Source of the DNA: an uncultured Flavobacteriales bacterium
GTDB taxonomy: Bacteria; Bacteroidota; Bacteroidia; Flavobacteriales; Flavobacteriaceae
Length of the DNA: 64,000 nt
NCBI GenBank assembly: GCA_913058295.1
Contig: CAJXRD010000004.1
Location: 1-64,000 of the forward strand
Reading direction: 5' to 3'
Below are positions 35,383 to 45,355 of this stretch, one piece after another (the first letter of the stretch is position 1; each line of letters begins with the position of its first letter). Made by a program: the position numbers and the translations under genes. The notes below the pieces were generated by a model. The model was not told where the DNA came from and did no database searches. It worked only from the letters and a program-made list of their open reading frames with translations.

Positions 35383-36676
35383 TAAAACTTACCACTGAGC
35401 TATGACTTATCGTATTGTCTTTAAAATAAGAAGTGGCTTTTTCAATTTCTGAAGATGTGGCTTCCAACTGATTTAAAATATTCATTAAATGCATTTTCAT
35501 ATGTCCTTTTTGTATTCCAGTGGTTACTAAAGAGCGTATTGCTGCAAAATTTTGAGCCAAACCTGCAACTGCAACTATTTGCATTAACTTTTTTGCATTT
35601 GGTTTTTGTAATATATCGAAAGCAAGTTTTACTAAAGGATGTAAAGAAGTAAGTCCTCCAATAGTTCCAAGAGCTAAAGGAATTTCAATTCCGAAAGTAA
35701 AGACGTTATCTTTAACGTTTGCATAGGTTAAACTGCTATAGCTGCCATTTTTTGAGGCATAGGCGTGAACACCAGCTTCCACAGCTCTAAAGTCGTTACC
35801 GGTTGCTAAAATAACCGCATCGATACCATTCATAATTCCTTTGTTGTGAGTAACTGCTCTTCTAGGTTCTACTTTTGCAATGGCTACAGCACGTGTAAAC
35901 TTATCTGCAAATATTTTACCCTTAATTTCAGGGGTAGATAAAGCTTCCACAGGGCATTGAACAGTTGCTCTAACCAGGCATTCTGGGACATAATTTGATA
36001 GAATGCTTATTGCAACTTCAGGATATTTATTTTCTTTTACAAAAACAGAATAGGATTTTGAAAGGCTTTCAAAAGTCTTGGCGATTTCTTCCAAACAAGT
36101 ATTGATGAAATTTGCACCCATTGCATCCTGAGTTTCAAAAGTACAATGCAATTGATAGTATCCCTCCAGAGCTTTGGTGGAATTGATTAAAGAAATGTCT
36201 AATAATCCACCTCCTCTTTTTTTCATATTCCTTTCAATATCAGAAATGCTTTCTATAAGTGTTGGCCTTATTTCAGAAAAGAAATCTTGAAAATATTTAT
36301 CATTTCCGAAAAAATTAATATGGATTTGTCCATTCTTTATGGTAGAAATCACCTTAGTGGTAAAGCCACCTTTGTCCAGCCAAAATTTAGCAGCATTACT
36401 AGCCGCAGCAACAACAGAGCTTTCTTCTATAACCATAGGTATGGTATAGATTCTGTTGTTTATCAAGAAATTTGGAGCAATTGCAAATGGCAAATAATAA
36501 TTACTTATCGTGTTTTCAATAAAGCCGTCATGGAGTTTTTGTAGCTTTTCGTCAGTATTCCAGTATTGTTTTAAAGTAGAAATACTAGTTGGGCTGTCCT
36601 CTAAAAAAGTAGAGACCAACCAGTTTATTTTTTCTTCTTTGGTTTTTTTTGAAAATCCTGAAACGGGCTTTGCCAT
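35363..36676 (-). CDS. Hydroxymethylglutaryl-CoA reductase, class II
   Basis: 437 residues, the usual size for class II enzymes. Motifs are the DAMGANF substrate and cofactor box, THNKGIMNGIDAVILATGNDFRAVEAG with the catalytic Lys, ALGTIGGLTSLHPLVK, and a late catalytic His near KGHMKMHL. It reduces HMG-CoA to mevalonate, or the reverse. The frame is open 65 codons further, but that part overlaps the divergent DPP-IV promoter region; the ATG at 36676 (MAKPVSGFSKK) begins the conserved sequence. A TATATTTG box lies upstream on the gene strand. Confidence 0.88.
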   Translation of the reverse strand: MAKPVSGFSKKTKEEKINWLVSTFLEDSPTSISTLKQYWNTDEKLQKLHDGFIENTISNYYLPFAIAPNFLINNRIYTIPMVIEESSVVAAASNAAKFWLDKGGFTTKVISTIKNGQIHINFFGNDKYFQDFFSEIRPTLIESISDIERNMKKRGGGLLDISLINSTKALEGYYQLHCTFETQDAMGANFINTCLEEIAKTFESLSKSYSVFVKENKYPEVAISILSNYVPECLVRATVQCPVEALSTPEIKGKIFADKFTRAVAIAKVEPRRAVTHNKGIMNGIDAVILATGNDFRAVEAGVHAYASKNGSYSSLTYANVKDNVFTFGIEIPLALGTIGGLTSLHPLVKLAFDILQKPNAKKLMQIVAVAGLAQNFAAIRSLVTTGIQKGHMKMHLMNILNQLEATSSEIEKATSYFKDNTISHSSVVSFIEKNRS

Positions 36677-36822
36677 AAAATTAATTGTTGCGAATACAAA
36701 TATAGTATTAATAACGAAGCTTTTTGAGCTTATAATAGGGACAGTTGAAAGGTATTTAACAGAAAAAAGAGCCAAAAATTCATTTAAATTTAGTAAACTT
36801 GGCATACCAAAAAAAAGAAACC

Positions 36823-39036
36823 TTGTATAAATTACTTCCCAAGAGATTGTTACTGATTTTCCTTGTAGCAATTACCTCAGTTTCAGCACAGAATAAAGAT
36901 ATTACATTAGAAGAAATTACTGGGGGAGCATTCCGGACAGAACATTTAAGCGCTTTACGATCCTTAAATAACGGAAAGGAATATTCTCTTCAAAATTACG
37001 ATAAAGATGCAAAATCTTCTACTATTGATGTTTATGATTATAAGAACGGTAAGAAGGTAAGAACCCTTGTCAATTCTAATGATTTGGACGGAATAGATTA
37101 TATTATTTCCTATAAATTTAACAAGGATGAAACGAAGCTTTTATTAGCAACTAAACTCAAGCAAATTTATAGACGCTCCTCAGTTGGAACCTATTATGTT
37201 TATGATCTAAAAACTAAAGATCTTAGTTTGCTTTCTGAAAACCAGATTCAAGAGCCAACCTTTAACCATAATGGAACTAAAGTAGCTTATGGATTCGAAA
37301 ACAATTTATATATAAAAGATTTATCATCTGAAGCAACAAAGCAAATTACCAATGATGGTAAAATAAATAGTATAATTAATGGAATCACCGACTGGGTTTA
37401 TGAAGAAGAGTTTGCATTTGTTAGAGCTTTTGATTGGAATAAGACTGGAGATAAAATAGCATTTCTTAGGTTTGATGAAACCAATGTGCCAGAATATTCT
37501 ATGGATATTATGGGAGAAGCATTATATCCAACAGACCAAGTTTTTAAATATCCAAAAGCTGGTGAAGAAAATGCTAAAGTGTCCTTACATATTTATGATT
37601 TAGCTTCAGGAAACACATCTGATATTGATGTGTCTGAATATCACAATTACTATATTCCTAGAATAATGTGGACAGAAGAAGCTAACTTATTAAGCGTTCA
37701 ACTGATAAATAGACATCAAAATATTTTAGATTTAGTTTTAGTGGATGTAACAAATAATTCCTCAAGCTTATTGCATCAAGAAAAAGACGATGCATATGTA
37801 GATATTAAAGATGATCTTACTTTTTTAAAGAACAATAGCTTTATCTGGTCTAGCGAAAAAAGCGGTTGGAATCATTTATATCTTTATGATAAGAATGGAA
37901 AAAATGAGAAACAACTTACCAAAGGAGATTGGGAAGTAACACGTTACTATGGTTTTGATGAGAATTCAGGTAGAATATTTTATCAAAGCACAAAAAATGG
38001 ATCTATTAACAGAGATGTTTATACCGTATCTATTCAGGGAACAGATAATGTTCGATTATCAAAAAGTACAGGGTCTAACAGTGCTTCCTTTAGCTCAGAT
38101 TTTAGTTGTTTTATCAATACTTTTTCTAATGCTACTACTCCTTACGTTTATACCTTAAACGATTCAAAAAATGGGAAAGAACTAAGAGAGATTAAAAACA
38201 ATAACGCTTTAAAGGATAAGTTGAAAGCTTATAAGATGTCTCCAAAAGAGTATTCTACAATTTCCATCAATGGCAATGATCTTAATATGTATATGATTAA
38301 GCCATTAGATTTTGATGAGAATAAAGAATATCCATTATTTATGTATCAATATTCTGGACCTGGATCTCAAAGTGTTTCTAATAAATGGGGCGGAAGTAAT
38401 GATTATTGGCATCAAATGCTAGCGCAAGAAGGCTATATTATTGTTTGTGTAGATGGAAGAGGTACAGGATTAAAAGGAAGAGATTTTAAAAAAGTTACCC
38501 AATTAGAATTAGGGAAATACGAAGTAGAAGATCAAATTGCTGTAGCACAAAAAATGGGTGAACTCACTTATATAGATGCTAACCGAATAGGTATTTGGGG
38601 TTGGAGTTATGGAGGATTTATGTCTTCTAATTGTTTGTTTCAAGGAAACGATACTTTTTCAATGGCAATAGCTGTAGCACCAGTAAGTAGCTGGCGTTTT
38701 TACGATACTATTTATACGGAACGTTATATGCAAACCCCACAGGAAAATGCATCAGGATACGATAACAATTCACCAATAAGTCATGTTAATGAGTTAGAAG
38801 GTGATTTTTTATTAGTGCACGGTGGTGCAGATGATAATGTGCATTTACAAAACACTTTACGATTAACAGAAGCTTTGGTTCAGGCAAATAAACAATTTGA
38901 TTGGGCTATTTATCCAGATAAGAATCACGGAATATATGGAGGTAATACCCGAAATCATTTATTTTCAAAAATGACAAAATTTATCCGAGAATCTTTGGGA
39001 GAGCCTACTGTTATCTTAGAAGAAATTAAAAATTAA
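36823..39036 (+). CDS. Dipeptidyl peptidase IV-like S9 peptidase, exported
   Basis: About 737 residues. After the signal peptide (to SVSAQ) come a DPP-IV N-terminal beta-propeller (ITLEEITGGAFRTEHLSAL, through DWVYEEEF with the N-terminus-binding Glu pair) and the S9 catalytic domain: GWSYGGF with the nucleophile Ser, HGGADDNVH with Asp, and KNHGIYGG with His. It releases X-Pro or X-Ala dipeptides. No ATG is available: starts are TTG at 36799 or 36823. The latter is chosen because a promoter-like TAAACTTG covers the former. Two POT dipeptide transporters follow. Confidence 0.88.
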   Translation: MYKLLPKRLLLIFLVAITSVSAQNKDITLEEITGGAFRTEHLSALRSLNNGKEYSLQNYDKDAKSSTIDVYDYKNGKKVRTLVNSNDLDGIDYIISYKFNKDETKLLLATKLKQIYRRSSVGTYYVYDLKTKDLSLLSENQIQEPTFNHNGTKVAYGFENNLYIKDLSSEATKQITNDGKINSIINGITDWVYEEEFAFVRAFDWNKTGDKIAFLRFDETNVPEYSMDIMGEALYPTDQVFKYPKAGEENAKVSLHIYDLASGNTSDIDVSEYHNYYIPRIMWTEEANLLSVQLINRHQNILDLVLVDVTNNSSSLLHQEKDDAYVDIKDDLTFLKNNSFIWSSEKSGWNHLYLYDKNGKNEKQLTKGDWEVTRYYGFDENSGRIFYQSTKNGSINRDVYTVSIQGTDNVRLSKSTGSNSASFSSDFSCFINTFSNATTPYVYTLNDSKNGKELREIKNNNALKDKLKAYKMSPKEYSTISINGNDLNMYMIKPLDFDENKEYPLFMYQYSGPGSQSVSNKWGGSNDYWHQMLAQEGYIIVCVDGRGTGLKGRDFKKVTQLELGKYEVEDQIAVAQKMGELTYIDANRIGIWGWSYGGFMSSNCLFQGNDTFSMAIAVAPVSSWRFYDTIYTERYMQTPQENASGYDNNSPISHVNELEGDFLLVHGGADDNVHLQNTLRLTEALVQANKQFDWAIYPDKNHGIYGGNTRNHLFSKMTKFIRESLGEPTVILEEIKN

Positions 39037-39065
39037 CAAACGATTATTAACTTAAACTAATCAAT

Positions 39066-40457
39066 ATGTCAGCTACTTTACAACCACATCAAAGAGAATT
39101 ATTTGGACATCCAATTGGATTATTTGTACTCTTTTTTACCGAAATGTGGGAACGTTTTTCTTATTATGGAATGAGAGCAATTCTAGTATTATATTTAGTT
39201 TCTCAAACAGATGTTGAAAATGCAGGATTAGGTTGGACTAATGGGGATGCTTTAGCATTATATGGTTGGTACACAATGATGGTTTATGTAATGTCTATTC
39301 CAGGAGGAATAATAGCAGATAAGCTTTTAGGGCAAAAAAAATCAGTACTTGTAGGTGGAATATTTTTACTTTTCGGGCACAGTATTTTAGCCATTGAGGC
39401 AATGTGGGCATTTTATACAGGATTAGTTTTAATTGTTTGTGGTGTTGGAATGCTAAAGCCTAACATTTCTACAATGGTAGGTGGTCTATACAAAAAAGGA
39501 GATATTAGAAGAGACAAAGGCTTTACTATTTTCTACATAGGAATTAATGTAGGTGCATTTTTATCTAGTATAATTGTAGGTTATGTAGGAGAAGTATATG
39601 GTTGGCATTATGGTTTCGGACTTGCAGGAATTGGAATGTTTTTAGGAATAGTTCAATATGTTCTTGGACAAAAATATTTAAAAGATGTAGGTAATTTTTT
39701 AGGAGCTTCTCAAAATGAAGAAGAGAAAGCACTCTTGAAAAAGCCATTATCTAAAATTGAAAAAGATAGAGTCCTTGTTTTAATGATTTCGTTTTTACTA
39801 GTAATAGTGTTCTGGGGAGCCTTTGAACAAGCTGGTGGGTTAATGAACATTTATACTATGGAAAAGACGGATAGAGTGTTAATGGGATGGCAGATTCCAG
39901 CATCTTGGTTCCAATCTTTAAATGCGATGTTTATCATTTTCTTAGGAACAACTGTAGCGTTGTATTGGGCAAATAGAAAATTAAAAGGAAAAGTTTCCAC
40001 TTCTTTATTTAAAATGATAATTGGTCTAATCATTATGGGAACTGGTTTCTTTTTTATGACAGGTGCAACTGCTCAGTTTGAATCTACAGGAACTTCAGCA
40101 ATGTACTGGTTAGTATTAGCTTATTTGTTTCATACTATTGGTGAATTATGTTTGTCACCAGTGGCATTATCATTTATTACAAAATTGGCACCAGTAAAAT
40201 ATGCATCTATTATGATGGGTGTTTATTTTGCAATGACAGGTTTTGGATCTAAACTTGCTGGATTATTAGGAGAATGGTCAGAAAGTCTTGGTGAATATTT
40301 AATATTTACTGGAATTGCAGTTTTTTGTGTGGTATTAGGCTTATTAGTTTTACTGATAAGAAAAAAATTAGAAGTTCTTACCCATGGTGTTGAAGATGAG
40401 GAAATCGAAATGCATTATGACGAAGCTGAAGGATATGAATTAGCAGATAAAAAATAA
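39066..40457 (+). CDS. POT-family proton-dependent di/tripeptide transporter (first copy)
   Basis: 463 residues and about 12-14 membrane helices. The family signature FTEMWERFSYYGMRA (ExxER) is near the N-terminus, and HTIGELCLSPVALSFITKLAP lies late. It moves peptides with protons across the inner membrane. It starts 29 bases after the DPP-IV gene, so the peptidase and carrier probably work together: the enzyme cuts peptides in the periplasm and the carrier takes up the dipeptides. A terminator follows. Confidence 0.9.
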   Translation: MSATLQPHQRELFGHPIGLFVLFFTEMWERFSYYGMRAILVLYLVSQTDVENAGLGWTNGDALALYGWYTMMVYVMSIPGGIIADKLLGQKKSVLVGGIFLLFGHSILAIEAMWAFYTGLVLIVCGVGMLKPNISTMVGGLYKKGDIRRDKGFTIFYIGINVGAFLSSIIVGYVGEVYGWHYGFGLAGIGMFLGIVQYVLGQKYLKDVGNFLGASQNEEEKALLKKPLSKIEKDRVLVLMISFLLVIVFWGAFEQAGGLMNIYTMEKTDRVLMGWQIPASWFQSLNAMFIIFLGTTVALYWANRKLKGKVSTSLFKMIIGLIIMGTGFFFMTGATAQFESTGTSAMYWLVLAYLFHTIGELCLSPVALSFITKLAPVKYASIMMGVYFAMTGFGSKLAGLLGEWSESLGEYLIFTGIAVFCVVLGLLVLLIRKKLEVLTHGVEDEEIEMHYDEAEGYELADKK

Positions 40458-40464
40458 TAAACAG

Positions 40465-40489
40465 GCCTTACATTTTTGTGAGGCTTTTC
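40465..40489 (+). terminator. Terminator between the two POT genes
   Basis: Eight-base stem (40465-40472 with 40477-40484, one G-U pair) with a four-base loop, followed by TTTT. Confidence 0.65.
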
Positions 40490-40515
40490 TAATTAATAAA
40501 TTTAAATACAATTAA

Positions 40516-42084
40516 ATGAGTTTAGCAAAGTATAAATTTGAAGGTTCAGAAATGAATCAAAAGCTTTTAATGGGGCATCCAAGTGGATTGTTCGTATTGT
40601 TTTTCACCGAAATGTGGGAACGTTTTTCTTATTATGGAATGCGTGCCTTATTAGTCCTATTTTTAACTTCTGCTATATTAGATGGTGGTTGGGCTTGGAC
40701 TAGAGAAGAAGCATTAGGGCTTTATGGTACCTATACCATGCTAGTTTATTTTTCTCCAATCTTAGGTGGATTAATTGCAGATAAATTTATGGGCTATCGT
40801 AAGGCAGTTGCTTTAGGCGCCTTAATAATGACCTTAGGTCATGCTTCTATGGCGATGGATACGCCTTGGGGTTTATACCTTGGAATAGCATTTTTAGTAG
40901 CTGGTAATGGGTTATTTAAGCCGAATATTACTTCTATTATTAACGGAGTTTATATAAATGCACAAGATAAAAAAGATGGTGCTTTCACTATTTTTTACAT
41001 GGGTGTAAATGCTGGAGCATTTCTAGGGATTATGCTTTGTGGTTATATTGGTGAAACTGTTGGATGGCATTGGGGTTTTGGTTTAGCTGGAATCTTTATG
41101 TTTTTAGGGATGTTGCAATTTTGGTTTGCACAAGGGATTTTTGGTAATGTTGGTTTAGCACCATCAGAAACTTTAGATCTGTCAGATGCAGTAGAAAACT
41201 CAGATGCTTCAGGAACTAAAGAAGTATCTAATAAAGTACAAAGAGATCGTTATACAGTTGTTGGAATATTAGCTGTTTTTACAGTATTCTTTTGGGCTGC
41301 CTTTGAACAAGCTGGTGGTTCTATGACCATATTTGCTGCAGATTATACCAATAGAGTTTTAGAGGGAGATTCTGCCTTAATGTTTAGGATAGCAAATACC
41401 TTACTAACCATAGTGCCTTTGATTATTATAACCTATGTGCTATTACAATTGTTTAGAATTACATTTAAAAAATATGCCCTGTCAAATACTTTTCTAGGAA
41501 TTAGTTTTGCTATTATTTGGGTTATTGTAGTTTGGATGCTATACACTCAATTTAATGAAGAATCTACTGAAATTCCAGCTTCTTGGTTTGGAATCCTGAA
41601 TTCATTTTATATTATTGCTTTTGCTCCTTTATTTTCTAAAATATGGGAAAGTAAATATAATCCACCAGCAACAGTTAAGTTCGGGATAGGATTAATATTA
41701 TTAGGACTTGGTTTTGGTATTTTAGCTTATGGTTCTGCAAGTATACCTCCAGGAGCACAAACAGCATCTGTTAGCATTATATGGTTAATTTTAGCTTATT
41801 TGCTGCATACTTTAGGAGAGCTTAGCTTATCTCCAGTTGGTTTATCATACGTATCTAAATTAGTGCCAGCAACAAAAATTGGGATGATGTTCGGACTTTG
41901 GTACATAGCAATTGGTCTTGGTAATAAAGCTGCAGGTTCTATGGGTGGAATGATAGATTCGATAACAGCAGAATACTCAATGAGTACTTTCTTTTTAATA
42001 TTCACAATAGTTCCAATACTTGCAGGACTTATTGTAATGGCATTAACTCCAGTGGTTAAAAAGTTAATGCACGGTGTTAAGTAA
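40516..42084 (+). CDS. POT-family proton-dependent di/tripeptide transporter (second copy)
   Basis: 522 residues, clearly paralogous to the preceding gene: FTEMWERFSYYGMRALLVLFL, then GGLIADKFMGYRKAV and the late HTLGELSLSPVGLSYVSKLVP. It is about 60 residues longer, with two extra helices in the middle (about residues 290-350). Differences in the central pocket suggest another peptide preference. A terminator separates it from the first copy, so it may have its own promoter in the 58-base gap. Confidence 0.9.
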   Translation: MSLAKYKFEGSEMNQKLLMGHPSGLFVLFFTEMWERFSYYGMRALLVLFLTSAILDGGWAWTREEALGLYGTYTMLVYFSPILGGLIADKFMGYRKAVALGALIMTLGHASMAMDTPWGLYLGIAFLVAGNGLFKPNITSIINGVYINAQDKKDGAFTIFYMGVNAGAFLGIMLCGYIGETVGWHWGFGLAGIFMFLGMLQFWFAQGIFGNVGLAPSETLDLSDAVENSDASGTKEVSNKVQRDRYTVVGILAVFTVFFWAAFEQAGGSMTIFAADYTNRVLEGDSALMFRIANTLLTIVPLIIITYVLLQLFRITFKKYALSNTFLGISFAIIWVIVVWMLYTQFNEESTEIPASWFGILNSFYIIAFAPLFSKIWESKYNPPATVKFGIGLILLGLGFGILAYGSASIPPGAQTASVSIIWLILAYLLHTLGELSLSPVGLSYVSKLVPATKIGMMFGLWYIAIGLGNKAAGSMGGMIDSITAEYSMSTFFLIFTIVPILAGLIVMALTPVVKKLMHGVK

Positions 42085-42112
42085 TTAACAAAATATCGAC
42101 ATAATTTATAAT

Positions 42113-42137
42113 AAACGCCCCTTTTGGGGCGTTTTTT
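42113..42137 (+). terminator. Terminator after the second POT gene
   Basis: Perfect nine-base stem (42113-42121 with 42126-42134), TTTT loop, and a T-run; the GC-rich core gcccc/ggggc stands out. Confidence 0.9.
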
Positions 42138-42169
42138 TAAAGATAAACGCATATATTAAATATATTGGA

Positions 42170-42709
42170 ATGAAAAAAATAGTACTATTAGCTTTTATTG
42201 TCCTTGGGATCAGTCAGATTAATGCACAGAAAAAAATTAATTGGATGACAATGGATGAAGCACTAGCTGCTCAAAAGGAAACTCCAAAAAAAATATTTAT
42301 GGATGTGTATACTATATGGTGCGGTCCTTGTAAAATGTTAGATAAAAACACTTTTAGTGACAAGAATGTTATCAAATTTATCAATGAGAATTATTATGCG
42401 GTAAAGTTCAATGCCGAAGGAACTGAGGAAATCAATTATCAAGATTTCAAGTATACGAATCCAAATTATCAAGAGGGTAGGAAAGGAAGGAACGCCACAC
42501 ACTTTTTTGCAGATGCATTAAACATAACAGGTTATCCTAGCTTGGCATTTTTTAGCGAGGATGGTGTGATAATTCAAGCAATAACAGGATATAAAACCCC
42601 TGAGCAATTAGAGATATTTCTAAAAATGATTGCTAGCGATGATTATTTAAAACTGACAACTGCAGAAGCATGGCAAGAGTATCAAGAAAATTTTAAAGGA
42701 ACATTTTAA
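42170..42709 (+). CDS. Exported thioredoxin-like protein
   Basis: 179 residues with a signal peptide ending in INAQ and a thioredoxin fold: VYTIWCGPCKMLDKNTF with C51-xx-C54, and the cis-proline in NITGYPSLAFF. The periplasmic location suggests thiol reduction or a cytochrome-maturation-like role, but no partner gene is adjacent. It converges with the comEC gene, seven bases apart. Confidence 0.85.
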   Translation: MKKIVLLAFIVLGISQINAQKKINWMTMDEALAAQKETPKKIFMDVYTIWCGPCKMLDKNTFSDKNVIKFINENYYAVKFNAEGTEEINYQDFKYTNPNYQEGRKGRNATHFFADALNITGYPSLAFFSEDGVIIQAITGYKTPEQLEIFLKMIASDDYLKLTTAEAWQEYQENFKGTF

Positions 42710-42716
42710 TTGTTCT

Positions 42717-44765
42717 TTACTCTGAATTAAAAATATAAGCTCCTTTTTCATTTGTATTATAAAAGGCGATGTTTTTATGGAAGCAGGTTTTTTGCCAACG
42801 ACTTATATAAGAAGTATAATTATTCCCATCTGCAATAATTAGTTTGGGTTTAAGACTATCAACCATCCTTTCTAAATTCACTTTCGGATTAAAAGAAAGT
42901 AACACAATATCTATTTCTGAAGTTTTTGGATATACTCCTAAACTGTCCATAATTAAAATGGTTTTACTATTGTATTTAATTATTTGTGGAAGCTTTTCTT
43001 CGGTATAATAATCAATGTCTTTTGCTACTCGATAGCTTTTTATGGGATATTTATTGGGATAGTTTAATGAGGAATCACTTCGGAATAATTTTAATCCATT
43101 AGCATTTTGATAGCCAATTAAGGTATGTCTAAATTTTTGAAAAATAACTAAGCTATTTTCAGAACTTTTATAATCATCCCAAATAAAGACAGAAATAAAC
43201 AAGGCAAAACTCAATAATAAAAATCTAAGTTTTAGAACACTTCCTTTTTTCCAAAGTAGAATTATAGAGATAATTAAAACATAGCTAACTATTACTTTTT
43301 CTATAGAAAAATGAATGTCCTGAAACACAAAGGTTTCTTGATTGGCTACCCAGCTTATAAAAGTATTAAGCGTCTTGATTAAAGCGTTGTAGGTTAATGT
43401 TAACCAATTAGGAAGCACATTAAAAACTGCTAAAACAATTATTAAAATTCCACCACCCAATAGAATGCTAAGAAAAGGAAGTACTACGATATTCGTAATA
43501 AAAAACAATCCTGGAAATTGATGAAAATAATATAAGCTTAAGGGAATAATTCCCAATTGAGCAGCTATGGTTACCGTAATAATTCCCCATAGTCTTTTAA
43601 CAATTCGATTTTTCGTATAATACAATTTATTAAAAACAGGAAGAATCCAAAGTATAAAAAATACAGCCAAATAACTTAATTGAAACCCAACCTGAAACAG
43701 CCACATAGGGTTAAGGAGTAGTAATGTGAAATAGGAAAGGAATAAGGTGTTAATCGAATTGGTTTGTCGGTTGATAATCTTTGCAAATGCAAAAAAAGAA
43801 AACATGGTAACCGCTCTAATTACAGAAGGGGATAAGCCAGTGATAAATGCATATCCCCAAAGACTAATTACAATTAGTATTGATACGATGACTTTTCCCT
43901 TTGGAAGCCTTTTTAATGGGCTTAATACAAATAAGAAGATAAAATATACAATCCCTACATGGAGTCCAGAGACAGCTAAAATATGTATCGCACCAGCTGC
44001 AGCATATTCCCGATACCTTTGTTTGCTAATATCTTTTTTTTGACCAAGAACTAAAGCTTGGATAATGGATAGTTCTGCTGGACTTAAGGAACTTTTTTTA
44101 AGTTTATCAAGAATGTGGTTTCGAACTTTTTCTGCTTTTCCTCCTAGGGTATAAGATCCTCTAACTTTTTGTAGAATTTCATTTTTTGAAATTCGGATTT
44201 GATGATACACTCCCAAAGTTTTCATGTACTTGGAATAATCAAACTGATAAGGATTTAAAGGGACTTTTATTTCATCAATACTAGAAGAAACCAACAAAAT
44301 ATCATCATTTAATATGAAAGATGAAAGAGAATCTTTTCTAATATTGACCAAAACAGCACCATTGGATTTCACTTCATTTAAAGAAATAACAGAAGCGATG
44401 TATTTGTTATTATAAAAATCCGGTTTTAGAACTTCTTTGATTTTTAATTGAAGGAGGAGAGATTTGTTTTTATTTGAATCTTTAGGTATTAATAAATGAT
44501 TATAATGTTTTTGTTGAAATTCTGGTAATCTTAATTGATAGCTTAAATACCCGATATTTATAAAACAAATAAAGGTAATAATGCCAAAGTATGAAGTAGG
44601 AAAGAGTTGTTTTCTGGCAATATACCAAACGAAACCTAATACCAATAAAGAAGCTAGAGAAAGGTATAGAAATAAATTAGTTGCTAACGGAAAGTATTTT
44701 GCACTAAGAATTCCTAAGCTTAAAAACAAAGAGAATTTTACTATGGCAAAATTTATAAATTTCAT
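42717..44765 (-). CDS. ComEC/Rec2-family DNA-uptake channel protein
   Basis: 682 residues. N-terminal helices and a DUF4131-like OB domain come first, then the Competence domain (LVLGQKKDISKQRYREYAAAGAIHILAVSGLHVGIVYFIF) with many membrane helices. The C-terminal segment (about 540-682) is short and shows no clear metallo-beta-lactamase HxHxDH motif, unlike long ComEC proteins. ComEC moves single-stranded DNA across the inner membrane in transformation; in a species not known to be competent, another role is possible. Confidence 0.85.
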   Translation of the reverse strand: MKFINFAIVKFSLFLSLGILSAKYFPLATNLFLYLSLASLLVLGFVWYIARKQLFPTSYFGIITFICFINIGYLSYQLRLPEFQQKHYNHLLIPKDSNKNKSLLLQLKIKEVLKPDFYNNKYIASVISLNEVKSNGAVLVNIRKDSLSSFILNDDILLVSSSIDEIKVPLNPYQFDYSKYMKTLGVYHQIRISKNEILQKVRGSYTLGGKAEKVRNHILDKLKKSSLSPAELSIIQALVLGQKKDISKQRYREYAAAGAIHILAVSGLHVGIVYFIFLFVLSPLKRLPKGKVIVSILIVISLWGYAFITGLSPSVIRAVTMFSFFAFAKIINRQTNSINTLFLSYFTLLLLNPMWLFQVGFQLSYLAVFFILWILPVFNKLYYTKNRIVKRLWGIITVTIAAQLGIIPLSLYYFHQFPGLFFITNIVVLPFLSILLGGGILIIVLAVFNVLPNWLTLTYNALIKTLNTFISWVANQETFVFQDIHFSIEKVIVSYVLIISIILLWKKGSVLKLRFLLLSFALFISVFIWDDYKSSENSLVIFQKFRHTLIGYQNANGLKLFRSDSSLNYPNKYPIKSYRVAKDIDYYTEEKLPQIIKYNSKTILIMDSLGVYPKTSEIDIVLLSFNPKVNLERMVDSLKPKLIIADGNNYTSYISRWQKTCFHKNIAFYNTNEKGAYIFNSE

Positions 44766-44835
44766 GCAACTGAACTTTAGATATGCCTAAAATCAATTGA
44801 GGAATTTTAATAAAGATAGGAGTTTTTTGTTAGAA

Positions 44836-45333
44836 TTAAATAACTCTTCTAACTTCCACAAAAACATTATTCCAATATCGTTCCTCGAGAGAGGAAATAA
44901 TTACCCCTAGTGAAGAGGTGGCGTGGATAAAAAATATTTCTCCTTTTTTGTTTTCGACAACCAAACCAACATGATTTATCGTGTTTTTATTTTTATTAGT
45001 TTTAAAGAAAAGCAAGTCTCCCTTATTGGTCTTGCTTAAAGAAATCTTTTTTCCTTTGCTTGCCATATCTCTGGAAACACGTGGCATAGTAATGCCTTCT
45101 TTTTGGTAAGAAATATAAACCAAACCAGAGCAATCCATTCCTTTTTTAGTGGTGCCGCCAAATTTATACTTTGTGCCATTAAAGGTTTTGGCGTACTTAA
45201 CAATGGCATCCGATTTTTTAGAATTGGAATTATTAGATGTCTTTTCAACTGCTGTGGTAGAAGTCGTTTTACGGGAACTTCCGCAAGAAATTAGAAAAGT
45301 TGAAAGAAAAATAAGTAGGATAAGTTTTTTCAT
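44836..45333 (-). CDS. NlpC/P60-family (C40) cell-wall peptidase lipoprotein
   Basis: 165 residues. Lipoprotein signal with lipobox Cys17 (FLISCGSS), a Ser/Thr-rich linker, and an NlpC/P60 domain with catalytic Cys68 in MDCSGLVY, His in NHVGLV and the polar third residue in FIHATSS. It would cut peptide stems of murein and be anchored in the envelope. It follows lpxB in the same direction, 22 bases apart. Confidence 0.88.
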   Translation of the reverse strand: MKKLILLIFLSTFLISCGSSRKTTSTTAVEKTSNNSNSKKSDAIVKYAKTFNGTKYKFGGTTKKGMDCSGLVYISYQKEGITMPRVSRDMASKGKKISLSKTNKGDLLFFKTNKNKNTINHVGLVVENKKGEIFFIHATSSLGVIISSLEERYWNNVFVEVRRVI

Positions 45334-45355
45334 AAGCTAAAACTATGAAAATAAT

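Noticed and set aside
36677..36871. 65-codon N-terminal extension of HMG-CoA reductase
   Set aside because: It overlaps the divergent promoter region and is not similar to the family; the protein from 36676 has normal length.
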